From NCBI GenBank assembly GCA_004298505.1, contig SCRO01000034.1:1-64000 (forward strand): DNA of 64,000 nucleotides. Reading direction: 5' to 3'. Positions 43,817 through 54,584 of the stretch are shown here, piece by piece. Position 1 is the stretch's first letter; every line of letters begins with the position of its first letter. The translations under genes and the position numbers were made by a program. This DNA is from Rhodanobacter sp. (GTDB lineage: Bacteria > Pseudomonadota > Gammaproteobacteria > Xanthomonadales > Rhodanobacteraceae). The notes under the pieces were generated by a model, which saw nothing but the letters and a program-made list of their open reading frames with translations, made no database searches and was not told the origin of the DNA.

Positions 43817-44611
43817 ATGCGACTCGCCCGACTTTGCTGTCTGCTACCGCTTATCGGATCCAGTTTCGCGTTGCAGGCGAAGATGGTGCATCGACCCGTC
43901 GAGTGGACGCTCGATGGCACGCGCTTCCACAGCGTACTGGTGTACGACGATGCCAGTGCGGCGAAACGCCCGGGCCTGGTGATGGTGCCGAACTGGTACG
44001 GCGTCAATGACACGGCGGTGAAGAAGGCGGAGATGATCGCCGGCACGGATTACGTGATCCTGCTTACCGACATGTATGGCGCGAACGTGCGCCCGCAGCA
44101 GGGCAATACCGCACAGGCGCAGGCCGCGGTGAAGCCGCTGTACGGCGATCGGGTGTTGATGCGCAAGCGGGTCGGCGCCGCGCTGGCGCAACTGCAGGCA
44201 CAGGCGGGCAGTGCCCCGCTCGATCCGTCGAAACTGGCGGCGATCGGCTTCTGCTTCGGCGGTTCGGCCGTACTCGACCTGGCGCGTAGCGGCGCCGATG
44301 TGGCCGCCGTGGTGTCGTTCCATGGTGGCTTGGGTACCGACGATCCTGCATTGGCAAAAAACATCAAGGCCCGCGTGCTGGCGATGAACGGCGCCGACGA
44401 CAAGGGCACCATGCCTGACGCGGACAAATTCATGAACGAGATGCGCCTGAGCCCGGCACCCTGGGAATTCGTGGTGATCGGCCACGCGGTGCACTGCTTC
44501 ACCGAAGTCGACGAGGACTCGCCCGGTTGTCGTTATGATGCCGCCGCCGCGGCGCGCAGTTATCGCCTGATGCACGACTGGTTGGATCACGCCTTCGCCG
44601 GTACCCCTTGA
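43817..44611 (+). CDS. Dienelactone hydrolase family protein with signal peptide
   Basis: GFCFGGSAVLDLARSG nucleophile elbow; alpha/beta hydrolase. Confidence 0.85.
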   Translation: MRLARLCCLLPLIGSSFALQAKMVHRPVEWTLDGTRFHSVLVYDDASAAKRPGLVMVPNWYGVNDTAVKKAEMIAGTDYVILLTDMYGANVRPQQGNTAQAQAAVKPLYGDRVLMRKRVGAALAQLQAQAGSAPLDPSKLAAIGFCFGGSAVLDLARSGADVAAVVSFHGGLGTDDPALAKNIKARVLAMNGADDKGTMPDADKFMNEMRLSPAPWEFVVIGHAVHCFTEVDEDSPGCRYDAAAAARSYRLMHDWLDHAFAGTP

Positions 44612-44656
44612 TTCCCGCGTCGGGATGGTCGGCGCCGCGTACGTCACCGCGCGTCG

Positions 44657-45727
44657 TCAGCGGGCGCGCAAGGTTCGTCCGTAGGCGTGCACTTCGTCGA
44701 CCAGCAGCTTGACTTGTTCGGGGTCCGCCTCGGGCGTGATGCCGTGGCCGAGGTTGAACACGTGGCCGGGGTGGTTGCCGTAGCTGTCCATCACGGTGCG
44801 CGCCTCGCGGCGGATTACCTCGGGACTGGCGCGCAGGATCGCCGGGTCGAGGTTGCCCTGCAGCGCGACGCGGCCGGCTACGGCGGCACGGGCATCGGCC
44901 AGGTCAATCGTCCAGTCCACGCCGAGCGCGGCGCAGCCGGTGTCGGCCAGTGCCGCCAGGTGGGCGCCGGCACCTTTGGAGAACAAGATCACCGGTAGCT
45001 CGCGCGAAGCCGGGTCGGCTTTCAGCGTGGCCACGATCTGCGCCATGGTGCGCAGCGAGAATTCGCGGAACGGAGCCGGGCCGAGCAGGCCGCCCCAGGT
45101 ATCGAAGATCATCAGCGCCTGCGCGCCAGCGGCAGCCTGCGCGATCAGGTAGGCCGACACCGCTTGTGCCAGTGTGTCGAGCAGCTGGTGGGCGAGCTTC
45201 GGCTGATCCCAGCACATCATCTTGAGCGTGGCGAAGTCGCGCGAGCCATGGCCTTCGACCATGTAGCAGGCCAGCGTCCATGGGCTGCCGGCGAAGCCGA
45301 TCAATGGTACCCGGCCGTGCAACTCGTGGCGAATCAAGCGCACCGCGTCGATCACGTAGCGCAGCTCGCCGTCCATGTCGGGCACCGCAAGTTTCGCGAC
45401 GTCGGCCGCCGTGCGTACGGGACGGGCGAACTGTGGACCCTCACTTTGCGCGAATGACAGGCCCAGGCCCATCGCATCGGGAATGGTGAGGATGTCCGAA
45501 AACAGGATCGTCGCGTCCAGCTCGAAGCGCTGCAGCGGTTGCAGGGTGACTTCGCAGGCGTACTCGGGGTTTTGTGCCAGCCCCATGAAGCTGCCGGCAC
45601 GCTCGCGCGTGGCGCGGTATTCGGGCAGGTAACGGCCGGCTTGGCGCATCACCCAGATCGGCGTGGTGTCGGTGGGCTCGCGGCGCAGTGCGCGCAGGAA
45701 TCGGTCGTTCTTCAAGACATCGGGCAT
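44657..45727 (-). CDS. hemE: Uroporphyrinogen decarboxylase
   Basis: [20 protein letters not shown]. Confidence 0.97.
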   Translation of the reverse strand: MPDVLKNDRFLRALRREPTDTTPIWVMRQAGRYLPEYRATRERAGSFMGLAQNPEYACEVTLQPLQRFELDATILFSDILTIPDAMGLGLSFAQSEGPQFARPVRTAADVAKLAVPDMDGELRYVIDAVRLIRHELHGRVPLIGFAGSPWTLACYMVEGHGSRDFATLKMMCWDQPKLAHQLLDTLAQAVSAYLIAQAAAGAQALMIFDTWGGLLGPAPFREFSLRTMAQIVATLKADPASRELPVILFSKGAGAHLAALADTGCAALGVDWTIDLADARAAVAGRVALQGNLDPAILRASPEVIRREARTVMDSYGNHPGHVFNLGHGITPEADPEQVKLLVDEVHAYGRTLRAR

Positions 45728-45751
45728 GGCAATCAACTGGTGAGGTGGGTG

Positions 45752-46012
45752 TCAGCGGCCGTAGGGGCCTTCCTGGCCTTGTGCAAACATCAGGCGGAAG
45801 CCCCGCTTGAGCTGCGTGTCGCGGGCTTTCTCGAAGGCGGCCATGGCCTCGTCGCGTTCCAGGAATTGCTCGCGCTTCATCGTGGCGCGGCCACCCTGGG
45901 TGCCGGATTCGCGATACAGCGTCCAGCCGCCGAGCAGATCTTGCTCCAGCGTGATCTGGACATAGCGGGGTGCGTCGGTACTGCCGGGCACGGTTTGCAG
46001 GTAGAGGCGCAT
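45752..46012 (-). CDS. Stand-alone WGR domain protein
   Basis: LEQDLLGGWTLYRESGTQGGRATMKREQFLERDEAMAAFEK. Confidence 0.75.
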   Translation of the reverse strand: MRLYLQTVPGSTDAPRYVQITLEQDLLGGWTLYRESGTQGGRATMKREQFLERDEAMAAFEKARDTQLKRGFRLMFAQGQEGPYGR

Positions 46013-46092
46013 GGCTTCCAGGATCAATGCGGCAACGTTTGCCGCAGCCTCCGCATTCTAGAGGGCCGGCGCCAAGCTAGCGAGCGCAGCGG

Positions 46093-49000
46093 CTATCTTT
46101 CCAACCGGTAGTTCAGGCTGGCGCGGGTGGATTCGGTGGCTTGCCGGGCCTCGAAGTTCCAGCGCTTGCCCAGGCGATAGCGCAGGGTGACCACTTCGCC
46201 CGGCTCGAACAGGCCCACGCCGTAGCTGACATAGAGCCTGGGCGAAAGGAATTTGCCGACGGTGAACGCGGAGCTGCCGCCGAGCGCCTCGTTGTTGGAC
46301 ACGCCGATGTCGTCGAGGCCAAGCTCCGCGCCGACCCGCTTGGCCAGCAAGTTGCCGGCGGCCGAGCCCAGGGCCTGGGCGGCGGCATTGACCATGCTGC
46401 CTTCGCCGCCCTTGACCTCGGACAGCGGTTTGCCGGTGATCAGGTACGACAACGCGTCGGATTGTTCCATCACCGGCGTGGAGAACACCGTGAGAATCGG
46501 GCGCTGTGCCGTTCCGGAGACGAACAGGCCCACTTCCTGGCCTTCGTCGATAGTGGCGTTTGGATTGAGCTTGCGCACCGCGCGGATGTTCAGGCCGGGG
46601 TTGTCGAGCGGGGTGCCGGCGAACAGCAACTGGCCGCGCTCGATCTTCAGATCCTGGCCGTAGGCGCGATAGATACCGTCGACCGCGACCTGGCCTTGCC
46701 CGGTGGCGGCTCTGCCTGGCTTCTCGCTCACCGTCAGCACGCCGCTGACGCGACCATTCAGGCCCATGCCGGCAACCTGGGTGTGCTCGCCGAGGTTCAC
46801 CTTGATCAGGGCGCTCACGGGCAACTTGCGCTCTGCCTGCTGCTGTTTTCCGTCCACCACCACGACATCCGGCGAGGCCTCGTTGGTGCCGGCCCCGGGC
46901 AGCTTGTCGGCATTGACCTTGGCGCGGTCGATGCTGACCGAACCACCGATGTCGATCCCTGCAGCATCCTGCCGCACGGTCAGGTCGGGCGAGAGCACCA
47001 CGCTGGCGGCGGGAATGTCGACGACAGTGAACTCACTACCCTTGATGGTCAGCCGTGTCTTCGCGTTCGTGCCAAGGGCGGCGCTGCCAGCCACCGTCAG
47101 GCTGCCCTTGCCCGAGTGCACGTTGCCGCGGATCTGGAACTCCCGCGCATCGGCGGTGCGCAGCGTGAGTTCGCCCGCGCTGAGCTTGAGCCCCGCGCCA
47201 GGTACCTCGGCGGCAAACCCATGTACCTGGGCCTGGCCGGTTATCGCAGGCTGTCCCAAGGTGCCGCCAAACCGGAAGTTGCCGTCAATGCCGCCCTTGA
47301 CGTTGGCGAGTTCGTGGCTGAACAGTTCGACGAACGCGAGACTGTTCAGATGCACGTCGAGCTGACCAGCCAGCGCCTGCCGCGCACCGCTGCTGGTGAC
47401 CTCGGCGTCGATGCGCCCGCCATCGTCGATTCCGCCATGCAGTTCGACCCGTTGGCCGGCCGGGGTGAGTGCGGCGCTCAGGCGCAGCTGGTCGTAGCGT
47501 AGCAGCGGCTCGTGGGCGTGGTCAGTGTAGGTGATCGTGCCTTGCACTGAAGTGATCGCGGCAGTGCCGCTCAGCGCGCCGGTTGCGCTGCGGCGGAGCT
47601 TGCCGCTGCCTTCGAGGTTGCCATCGGCACGCAGTGGCAGGTCGGCCTCGCCGGCCGCGTTCAGCAGCAGGGCCAGCGGCAGCGCCTGCAGTCGATAGCT
47701 GACGTCGAGATTGCCAGGCTTGTCCTGCTTTGCGCTGACGCACAACCGCGGGTCGCCGGCCGTGAGGCACAGGTCGGACAGACTCATCGCACCGTCGTTG
47801 TAGTCGAGCTGGGCCGGCTGCTGCAGATGCCAGGGCGGCATGCCTTGCGGTTCGAGGTCGAGCCTGGACAGGGTGCCGCTCCAGCGCGACCCGTTCAGGG
47901 CGCCGCGCAGATCCAGTTGCCCGGAAATCTGGCTGCCGCGGGCGTTGACCGTCACGCGGTGACTGGCCTGACTGCCTTCGGCCAGCAGGTTGATGTGCTG
48001 GAACAACAGGCCCTGCAGGTAGACATTACCGGCCTGCAGATCCAGCTTGCCGGCCGGCTGGCTGAGGTCGGGGATGCCCACGATCAGTTGCAGGCGGTCC
48101 ACCTTTTGCTGGTGCCAGCTCAGCGATTGTCCGTGCAGCTGGCCGTTGATGCTGAGCTTTGGCGCCAGGCCGCCGATCCATAGATGGCCGTCCAGACGTC
48201 CACCGGCGTTTGGCAGCCAATCGCCGAGCGAGCCTATGGCCACCTGTAGTTCAGCGTTGTTGCGGGTGCCGGGTCGCGCCACCAGTTGCACCGTGCTGCC
48301 GCCGGAGGCGAGCTCGAGCGTGCCGTCGAGCACCTGGTCGGGCGACAGGTGCAGCTTGCCGTTGCCGCGGACCGGACGTTGCCGTAGCGTGCCGCTCAGC
48401 TTGCGGATTTCGAGCGTGGCATCGGGGCCGTTCTTCGGCAAGCTGCCGTGGCTGGCGATGTCGAAATCCAACGTCCCGTTCCAGCCGGCAAACAACTGGC
48501 CGGGATCGAATTTGTCCGCGCTGGCCTCGGCCTGCCACGCCAGCGTCGGTTGCAGGGTGAGCGTGCCCTTCGCCTGCACGCTGCCGTGGGCCTGCTTCAG
48601 AACCAGCGTATGCAGGATGATCTGTCGAGCCGTGCCGTCGAGGTTCAAGGCGAGTTGCGCCAGCTTGCCGGGTGGCCCGATGCCGAGGTTGCCTTCGGCG
48701 TGATACTGGTCGGCGTTGCCGTTGGCCTTCAGTTCGCCGTGGCTGGCCAGTGCCTGGCCGGCCAGGTCCGCGGGCAGCTGCAAGTCGTTCCAGCGCACCT
48801 CCAGCGTGGCGCTGACCGGCGTGGCGGCGAGCTGCAGCTTGCCGCTCGCCTGCACGCTGCCCTTGACCTGGGGCGAGCCGAGATCGAGTTGCTGCACGGT
48901 GAGCGTGTGGTAATCGTGGTCGAATTGCGCGCGCAATGGTTGCAGCAGTAGCTGGTAGTCGTTGAGATCGACCCGGCCTTCGAGCGTGCCACCGTAGCGG

Positions 49001-49839
49001 TCACCGTGACCTTGCACGGTGGCCGCCAATGCCTTCAGCGCGCTCGGCCCGAGCAGCGGTTGCGGGTCGAAGCGCGGTGCGTCGAGCGTGCCGGTCCACG
49101 CGTAGTTGCCGCGCTGGGTCAGGTCTACCTGCAACTGCAATACGGCCGGCGCCGTGAGTTTGAGATCCAGGTGTGCCTGCTTGCCATCGCTGTGCGCGTC
49201 GAGTTGGCCGGCGTAACGGGTATCACCGATTTTCCAGGCGAAGCTTGCCGCGCCGTTGCCTTGATACGTCTTGCCGATGGCCAGTTTGCCAGTGAGGTCG
49301 GCATGACCATCCGGTGCGCGCAGGGCGAGTCGACGCAGTTCCATGCCTTGCCTGGTCCAGCTGCCGGCCAGGTCGAGTTGATTGGAGGCAAACAGCGTCT
49401 GGCCAGCCTGCGTCACTCTCACCGTGCCGACATGCGCGCGATCGAGGACAAGCGCGAACGGGGGCTGCAACGAGAAGCCGCCGCTGTTTGTGGCGTCGGC
49501 TGCGGTCGGCGCGGGTAACGCCACCTCGACGCCGTCGGCCTTAAGCGCGAGTACATCGACGCGTCTGGCCAGCAACGGCCAGACGCGCAGGTCGAGCTGC
49601 AGCTTTGCCACGCTCGCGACCAGGCCCCGACCGTCGTCGTAGCGCACCCCGGCCAGTTCCAACGGCCCCACCAGGCGTCCGCGCGCCTGCCGCACCTGCA
49701 GCGCGCCATCGGTGGCGGCTTGCACCCGGGCCAATGCAAAGCGCAGGCCGGCCTGGCTACCGAGCAGCCACCACAGCGCAACTGCCACCAACAGCAGCAG
49801 CGCGGCACATGCCATGGCAATACGCTTGACCCACTTCAT
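46093..49839 (-). CDS. tamB: Translocation and assembly module protein TamB
   Basis: Long repetitive beta-rich protein with DUF490-like C-terminus, downstream of tamA. Confidence 0.92.
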   Translation of the reverse strand: MKWVKRIAMACAALLLLVAVALWWLLGSQAGLRFALARVQAATDGALQVRQARGRLVGPLELAGVRYDDGRGLVASVAKLQLDLRVWPLLARRVDVLALKADGVEVALPAPTAADATNSGGFSLQPPFALVLDRAHVGTVRVTQAGQTLFASNQLDLAGSWTRQGMELRRLALRAPDGHADLTGKLAIGKTYQGNGAASFAWKIGDTRYAGQLDAHSDGKQAHLDLKLTAPAVLQLQVDLTQRGNYAWTGTLDAPRFDPQPLLGPSALKALAATVQGHGDRYGGTLEGRVDLNDYQLLLQPLRAQFDHDYHTLTVQQLDLGSPQVKGSVQASGKLQLAATPVSATLEVRWNDLQLPADLAGQALASHGELKANGNADQYHAEGNLGIGPPGKLAQLALNLDGTARQIILHTLVLKQAHGSVQAKGTLTLQPTLAWQAEASADKFDPGQLFAGWNGTLDFDIASHGSLPKNGPDATLEIRKLSGTLRQRPVRGNGKLHLSPDQVLDGTLELASGGSTVQLVARPGTRNNAELQVAIGSLGDWLPNAGGRLDGHLWIGGLAPKLSINGQLHGQSLSWHQQKVDRLQLIVGIPDLSQPAGKLDLQAGNVYLQGLLFQHINLLAEGSQASHRVTVNARGSQISGQLDLRGALNGSRWSGTLSRLDLEPQGMPPWHLQQPAQLDYNDGAMSLSDLCLTAGDPRLCVSAKQDKPGNLDVSYRLQALPLALLLNAAGEADLPLRADGNLEGSGKLRRSATGALSGTAAITSVQGTITYTDHAHEPLLRYDQLRLSAALTPAGQRVELHGGIDDGGRIDAEVTSSGARQALAGQLDVHLNSLAFVELFSHELANVKGGIDGNFRFGGTLGQPAITGQAQVHGFAAEVPGAGLKLSAGELTLRTADAREFQIRGNVHSGKGSLTVAGSAALGTNAKTRLTIKGSEFTVVDIPAASVVLSPDLTVRQDAAGIDIGGSVSIDRAKVNADKLPGAGTNEASPDVVVVDGKQQQAERKLPVSALIKVNLGEHTQVAGMGLNGRVSGVLTVSEKPGRAATGQGQVAVDGIYRAYGQDLKIERGQLLFAGTPLDNPGLNIRAVRKLNPNATIDEGQEVGLFVSGTAQRPILTVFSTPVMEQSDALSYLITGKPLSEVKGGEGSMVNAAAQALGSAAGNLLAKRVGAELGLDDIGVSNNEALGGSSAFTVGKFLSPRLYVSYGVGLFEPGEVVTLRYRLGKRWNFEARQATESTRASLNYRLER

Positions 49840-49882
49840 GCCGCCAGCTTCCTCCTCGTCATATGCATGTTCATGCAGCCTT

Positions 49883-49898
49883 TCCCGATTCCCGAACC
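49883..49898. repeat. Partial GGGAATCGGGAA repeat between tamA and tamB
   Basis: tttcccgattcccgaacc just after the tamA stop. Confidence 0.5.
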
Positions 49899-51671
49899 TT
49901 ACAAATCCGGCCCGATCACCACGTGCAACTCGATCCCATGTTTGCGCGGATCGTGGATCGGCGTGCCGACGTCGACCCGGATCATGCCCACCGGCGAGCG
50001 CCAGCGCACGCCCAGGCCGGCACCGATCTTCGGCCGGTAATCCGTGCCGGTGAACGCGTTGCCGGTGTCGACGAACGCCGCCATGCCCCAGTCGCGAGTG
50101 AAGTAGTGCTCCACCTCGGTGCTGAAGACCAGCAAGTTCTGCCCGCCGATCACCCGGTCGTAGCTGTTGCGCGGGCCAATCGACTGGTAGCCATAGCCAC
50201 GCACCGAACGGTCGCCGCCGGCGAAGAAGCGCAGCTGCGGTGGCAATGCGGTGAAATCGTTGGTCCAGGTGACCCCGGCGCTGCCGCGCAGGATCAACCG
50301 ATTGCGTTGCTTCGCGCCGAACGCGCGGATCCATTTCGCATCGGCGGTGAGCTGGCTGAAGCTGGCATCGGACAGCAAGCTGCCGGCGGTACTGCGCGCG
50401 GCGAGGCTGAGCGACCAGCCACGGTGGACGAAGCCGGGATTGTCCGCCTGCTTGCGGCTCAGCGAGGCCTCGGCGAATACCTCGGCGCTGCGTCCGTGTT
50501 CGATCCCCGGCGTGTTGTCCGGCTCGTTGCCACGCTTGCCCACGGTGAAGGTGCCATCCAGCGCGTGCGCACCGAGCGTGCGGATCCAGCCACGCCATTG
50601 GCGCGTTTCGTTGCCGACCAGTTCCAGCGTGCGCGATTGCGAGGTGATGGTGTCGGAGTCGCGGAAGTTGGCGCCGACGTTGTAGCTGCGCTGGTTGGGT
50701 CCGGGTAGCGGGATGGTATACAGCGTCGACAGCGTCTTCAGCCGCTGCGCCAGTACCAGTTCGTTCTTCCACTTGTGCCCGTTCCGGTTGACCCAGCGCC
50801 GCTCGATGCCGCCGCGTACGCCCAGCCCGGTGTCGGTGCCGATGAACGGCCCGCCGGTATAGATCGTGCGTTTGGCCGGGGCCAGTTGCACGCTGACATC
50901 GACCACGCCGTGCCTGGCCTCGTCGACACCCGGCAGCACATTGACCACCGCGAAATAGTCGGCGCCGTTCAGCGCCTGCTGCAAGGCCAGCAATTGATCC
51001 TGCGAAAAGTAATCGCCGGACTTGAATGGCACGTAGCGGTCCAGAAAGCCGGGATTGAACTGCGAGCCCTCGAAGTCCACCTTGCCGTAGCGATAGCGTG
51101 GACCGGTATCCCAGGCCAGCTTGATCACCGCCCGGCGATCTGCGCGCGTCACCTCCACCCGGTGGGTGACCAGCCGCGCGTCGAGAAAGCCGTTGGCGGT
51201 AAGTTGCGCACTCAAGGCGTCGCGTGCGGCCTCGTAGGTGGCATCGTTCAGTGGCTTGCCCTTGAGTCGCTCGATGGCGTGCTGCGCGTGGCGGATCGGC
51301 GCGATGGCGGCAGCCGTTTTGTCCAACCGCAGCTCGACCTGACTGACCTTCACCGGCTCGCCGGGTTTTACGTGCAAGGTCACTTGCCAGTCGTTGCCGA
51401 CGTGCCGCAGGTCGCCGCTGACGCTGGCGTCGTAGTAGCCGTAGGGCCGCAGCGCCGACTGCGCCTGTGCCGGCGCGCGTTGATACAGGCGTGATGCCTG
51501 TGCCGCCGTGACGTCGCGCTTGGCATATTGCGACAGCGCGACGCGGTCTATCACCGCCGCCTTCAATGGACCGTCGATTCCGTCCACCTGCAACGTTACG
51601 CCCGCGTGTGCTGACCATGCCAGGGCCAGCAGCGGCAACAACAGGCTCAGGCGTCGGGGACGACGGCGCAT
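49899..51671 (-). CDS. tamA: Translocation and assembly module outer-membrane protein TamA
   Basis: POTRA domains; FFAGGDRSVRGYGYQSIGP Omp85 motif. Confidence 0.94.
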   Translation of the reverse strand: MRRRPRRLSLLLPLLALAWSAHAGVTLQVDGIDGPLKAAVIDRVALSQYAKRDVTAAQASRLYQRAPAQAQSALRPYGYYDASVSGDLRHVGNDWQVTLHVKPGEPVKVSQVELRLDKTAAAIAPIRHAQHAIERLKGKPLNDATYEAARDALSAQLTANGFLDARLVTHRVEVTRADRRAVIKLAWDTGPRYRYGKVDFEGSQFNPGFLDRYVPFKSGDYFSQDQLLALQQALNGADYFAVVNVLPGVDEARHGVVDVSVQLAPAKRTIYTGGPFIGTDTGLGVRGGIERRWVNRNGHKWKNELVLAQRLKTLSTLYTIPLPGPNQRSYNVGANFRDSDTITSQSRTLELVGNETRQWRGWIRTLGAHALDGTFTVGKRGNEPDNTPGIEHGRSAEVFAEASLSRKQADNPGFVHRGWSLSLAARSTAGSLLSDASFSQLTADAKWIRAFGAKQRNRLILRGSAGVTWTNDFTALPPQLRFFAGGDRSVRGYGYQSIGPRNSYDRVIGGQNLLVFSTEVEHYFTRDWGMAAFVDTGNAFTGTDYRPKIGAGLGVRWRSPVGMIRVDVGTPIHDPRKHGIELHVVIGPDL

Positions 51672-51783
51672 GCGCGGATTTACTTCCTTGGCTGGCGGAC
51701 TGGCGTGTGCAGCGGAGTGGTTAGCTTAACGAAGCTGGAGTCGACTGCGCATGAACCGCCCCAACGTACGTTCACCTGCCGCG

Positions 51784-51809
51784 TAGAAGCCCGCGAGCGG
51801 GCTCCTACG
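51784..51809. repeat. Single REP-like palindrome, family 1
   Basis: gtagaagcccgcgagcgggctcctac. Confidence 0.7.
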
Positions 51810-51828
51810 CTCCTGCGCGCGGCGACGG

Positions 51829-52179
51829 TCAGCGCGGCGGCGGTGCGGTCAGTTCGCGGGCGTCGAGACAGCCGTCACGATCGCGGTCGAGCTTGTGAAA
51901 CTGGTGGCGCAGGTTGCGCCGGAACGCGTTCAGCGTGATCGGCTGGCCACGGCCGCCGGGGAGCTCGTCGATCGAAATCACGCCGTTGCGGTCGGTGTCC
52001 ATGCGCGCGAAGCCGCGGCTCATGTAGTCCACATATTCGGTTTCGCTGACCTTGCCGTCACCGTTGCTGTCGAACTGTCGCAGATAGTCCGCCCGCGAAT
52101 CTTGCGCGTGCAGCGCCATCGCTGTCAGCAGCAGGGGCACGACAAGAAAGAATCCGCGCGCGCGGACGTTCACGCGCAC
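51829..52179 (-). CDS. Secreted EF-hand protein (GTG start)
   Basis: Signal peptide then DSNGDGKVSETE, DTDRNGVISIDE, DRDRDGCLDARE loops. Confidence 0.8.
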   Translation of the reverse strand: MRVNVRARGFFLVVPLLLTAMALHAQDSRADYLRQFDSNGDGKVSETEYVDYMSRGFARMDTDRNGVISIDELPGGRGQPITLNAFRRNLRHQFHKLDRDRDGCLDARELTAPPPR

Positions 52180-52181
52180 GC

Positions 52182-52784
52182 TCAGCGGTGGCCGCCCTGA
52201 ATGCCGATGAACTGCAGAAACTCGGTGCGCGTGCGTGCGTCGTGGCGGAAGCTGCCCAGCATCTGGCTGGTCACCATCGACACCCCACGCTTGTGCACGC
52301 CGCGCGTGGTCATGCACTGGTGGCTGGCGTCGATCACCACCGCCACGCCGGCCGGCTGCAGGGTTTCCTGGATGCACTGGGCAATCTGCGCGGTAAGTTT
52401 CTCCTGCACTTGCAAGCGCCGGGCAAAGCCGTCAACTACGCGCGCCAGCTTGCTGATGCCGACCACCCGGTTGGTCGGCATGTAGCCCACGTGTGCGCGG
52501 CCGATGATCGGGGCCAGGTGATGCTCGCAGTGGCTCTCGAACTGGATGTCACGCAGCACCACCATCTGGTCGTAGCCGGCCACTTCCTCGAAGGTGCGGA
52601 GCAGGAATTCGGCCGGGTCGCTGTCGTAGCCGGAGAACCAGTCGCTGTAAGCCTTGACCACCCGCTTCGGGGTATCCAGCAAGCCTTCGCGTGCCGGGTC
52701 GTCGCCGGCCCAACGTAACAGGGTGCGCACGGCGGCCTCAGCCTGCTCGCGGGTAACGTCGGATGGCTTGGCGTGGTCACTCAT
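52182..52784 (-). CDS. folE: GTP cyclohydrolase I
   Basis: [32 protein letters not shown]. Confidence 0.96.
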   Translation of the reverse strand: MSDHAKPSDVTREQAEAAVRTLLRWAGDDPAREGLLDTPKRVVKAYSDWFSGYDSDPAEFLLRTFEEVAGYDQMVVLRDIQFESHCEHHLAPIIGRAHVGYMPTNRVVGISKLARVVDGFARRLQVQEKLTAQIAQCIQETLQPAGVAVVIDASHQCMTTRGVHKRGVSMVTSQMLGSFRHDARTRTEFLQFIGIQGGHR

Positions 52785-52945
52785 GCCGGGGTCCTCGGAT
52801 GGATCGAACGGAAAGTTTACCCGGATGCCGGCCTGAACTGGCCGCTTCGGATACTGGGTGTGCGGCGGCATGTCGATGATCACCCTGATCGTCTCGTGCC
52901 TGCTCGAGTACGCGGGCACTTCACGCCGGCTCCTGCCTGGCACAG

Positions 52946-53016
52946 GTAGGGCGGGCATTGCCCGCCGGCTGTTGCCGCGTACCGTGACAGGGAGCGGTGG
53001 ACAGAGTCCACCCTAC
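52946..53016. repeat. REPIN-like element, family 2, overlapping rmuC stop
   Basis: gtagggcgggcattgcccgcc ... ggtggacagagtccaccctac. Confidence 0.8.
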
Positions 53017-54458
53017 GCGTCGTCGACCTGGTCGTCGCTGTCGTCCATCTCTGGCACGTCGGCCAGCAGCAACGGGCTGGCGTCGCCGGACAGCGACTCG
53101 ACGTCACGCAGCGTGCGTTCGATCGCGCGCGTGCGCACGCCAGCGCTGTCAATACTGTTGCGCGCTGCGTCGAGCTGCTTGCGGGTCTTGTCCAGCACCA
53201 CGCCGAACTTGCCGAACTCGTTCTTCACCGCGCCGAGAATCTTCCACACCTCGCTCGAGCGCTTGGCAATGGCCAGCGTGCGGAAACCCATTTGCAGGCT
53301 GTTGAGGAGGGCGCTCAACGTGGTGGGTCCGGCCACGGTTACACGGTGCTCGCGTTGCAGTGTCTCGAACAAGCCGGGCCGGCGGATCACCTCGGCGTAG
53401 AGGCCTTCGGTGGGCAGGTACAGCACGGCGAAGTCGGTGGTATGCGGCGGCGCCACGTACTTGCTGTGGATGCGTTTGGCTTCTTCGCGCACGCGCGTTT
53501 CCAGCGCGCGCCCAGCGCTCTGGGCAGCTTCGGCATCGGACGTTTCCTGCGCATCGAGCAGGCGCTGGTAGTCCTCCACCGGGAACTTCGCGTCGATCGG
53601 CAGGTAGACGTGCTCGCCCTCGTCTTGTCCGGGCATGCGGATGGCAAACTCGACCCGGTCGTTGCTGCCGGGCACGGTGATCACGTTGGAGGCGTATTGC
53701 TCGGCAGTGAGCATGTCCTCCAGCAGCGCCCCGAGCTGTACTTCGCCGAAGATGCCGCGCTTCTTGACATTGGTCAGCACGCGCTTCAAGTCGCCCACGC
53801 CGGTGGCCAGGCTCTGCATTTCGCCCAGCCCGCGCTGGACCGCTTCGAGGCGCTCGGAAACCAGCTTGAACGATTCGCCCAGGCGCGTTTCCAGAGTGGC
53901 GTGCAGCTTCTCGTCGACCGTGGCGCGCATCTGCTCCAGCTTGGCCGCGTTGTCTTGCTGTATCGCGCCGAGCTTGGCTTCCAGCGTGGCGCGCACCTCG
54001 CCCATGCGCTTCTCGTGCTCGGCACCGAGCGCGGCCAGGCGTTGCTGCTGCTGCTCGCCGAAGCGGCCCAGCGCCAGCGTGGTTTCCTCACGACTCTTGC
54101 GCGCGTCTTCGGCGAGGCGCTGGGCCAGCGTCTGCAGGCCGGCATCGGTGCGTTCGGTAAGCAAGTTCAGGCGTTGGCCAAAGCCGTCGATGCGCTCGGC
54201 CTGCTGCCGTGACATGCCGTCGAGTTGCTCACCGAGATGGCCACGGAAGCGGTCGAAGCCCAGTTGCAGTTCCTCGCGCCCGGCACGCTGTTCCTCACGC
54301 AGCGTGCGCTCCACGCGGGCGCTGGCCTCTTTCAACGCGTCGAGCTGCCCGTCCAGCCCCGGATTGCCGCGTCCACGCCACGGCGTTGCGATCTGCAACA
54401 ACAAGATCAGTGCGGCCAGGACGATCAGGATGATCAGTGCGATGTCATTGAGCGGCAT
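53013..54458 (-). CDS. rmuC: DNA recombination protein RmuC
   Basis: RmuC domain: VGDLKRVLTNVKKRGIFGEVQLGALLEDMLTAEQY...PIDAKFPVEDYQRL. Confidence 0.94.
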   Translation of the reverse strand: MPLNDIALIILIVLAALILLLQIATPWRGRGNPGLDGQLDALKEASARVERTLREEQRAGREELQLGFDRFRGHLGEQLDGMSRQQAERIDGFGQRLNLLTERTDAGLQTLAQRLAEDARKSREETTLALGRFGEQQQQRLAALGAEHEKRMGEVRATLEAKLGAIQQDNAAKLEQMRATVDEKLHATLETRLGESFKLVSERLEAVQRGLGEMQSLATGVGDLKRVLTNVKKRGIFGEVQLGALLEDMLTAEQYASNVITVPGSNDRVEFAIRMPGQDEGEHVYLPIDAKFPVEDYQRLLDAQETSDAEAAQSAGRALETRVREEAKRIHSKYVAPPHTTDFAVLYLPTEGLYAEVIRRPGLFETLQREHRVTVAGPTTLSALLNSLQMGFRTLAIAKRSSEVWKILGAVKNEFGKFGVVLDKTRKQLDAARNSIDSAGVRTRAIERTLRDVESLSGDASPLLLADVPEMDDSDDQVDDA

Positions 54459-54584
54459 GGAGTGCTTCCCGGTTCGTGGCGTCCAGTGTATGACCGCCGC
54501 TGTCTCATCGTCTGCGCCGGAATTTCACACCGTTATTCTGGCGCCTGTGCATGATGGGCGGACATACTCGCGTGCGAGGACGCC

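Noticed and set aside
46093-51618. 1841-aa ORF on the minus strand spanning tamB and tamA
   Set aside because: The N-terminal third is an Arg/Ala/Gly-rich out-of-frame reading of tamA; real tamB starts at 49839
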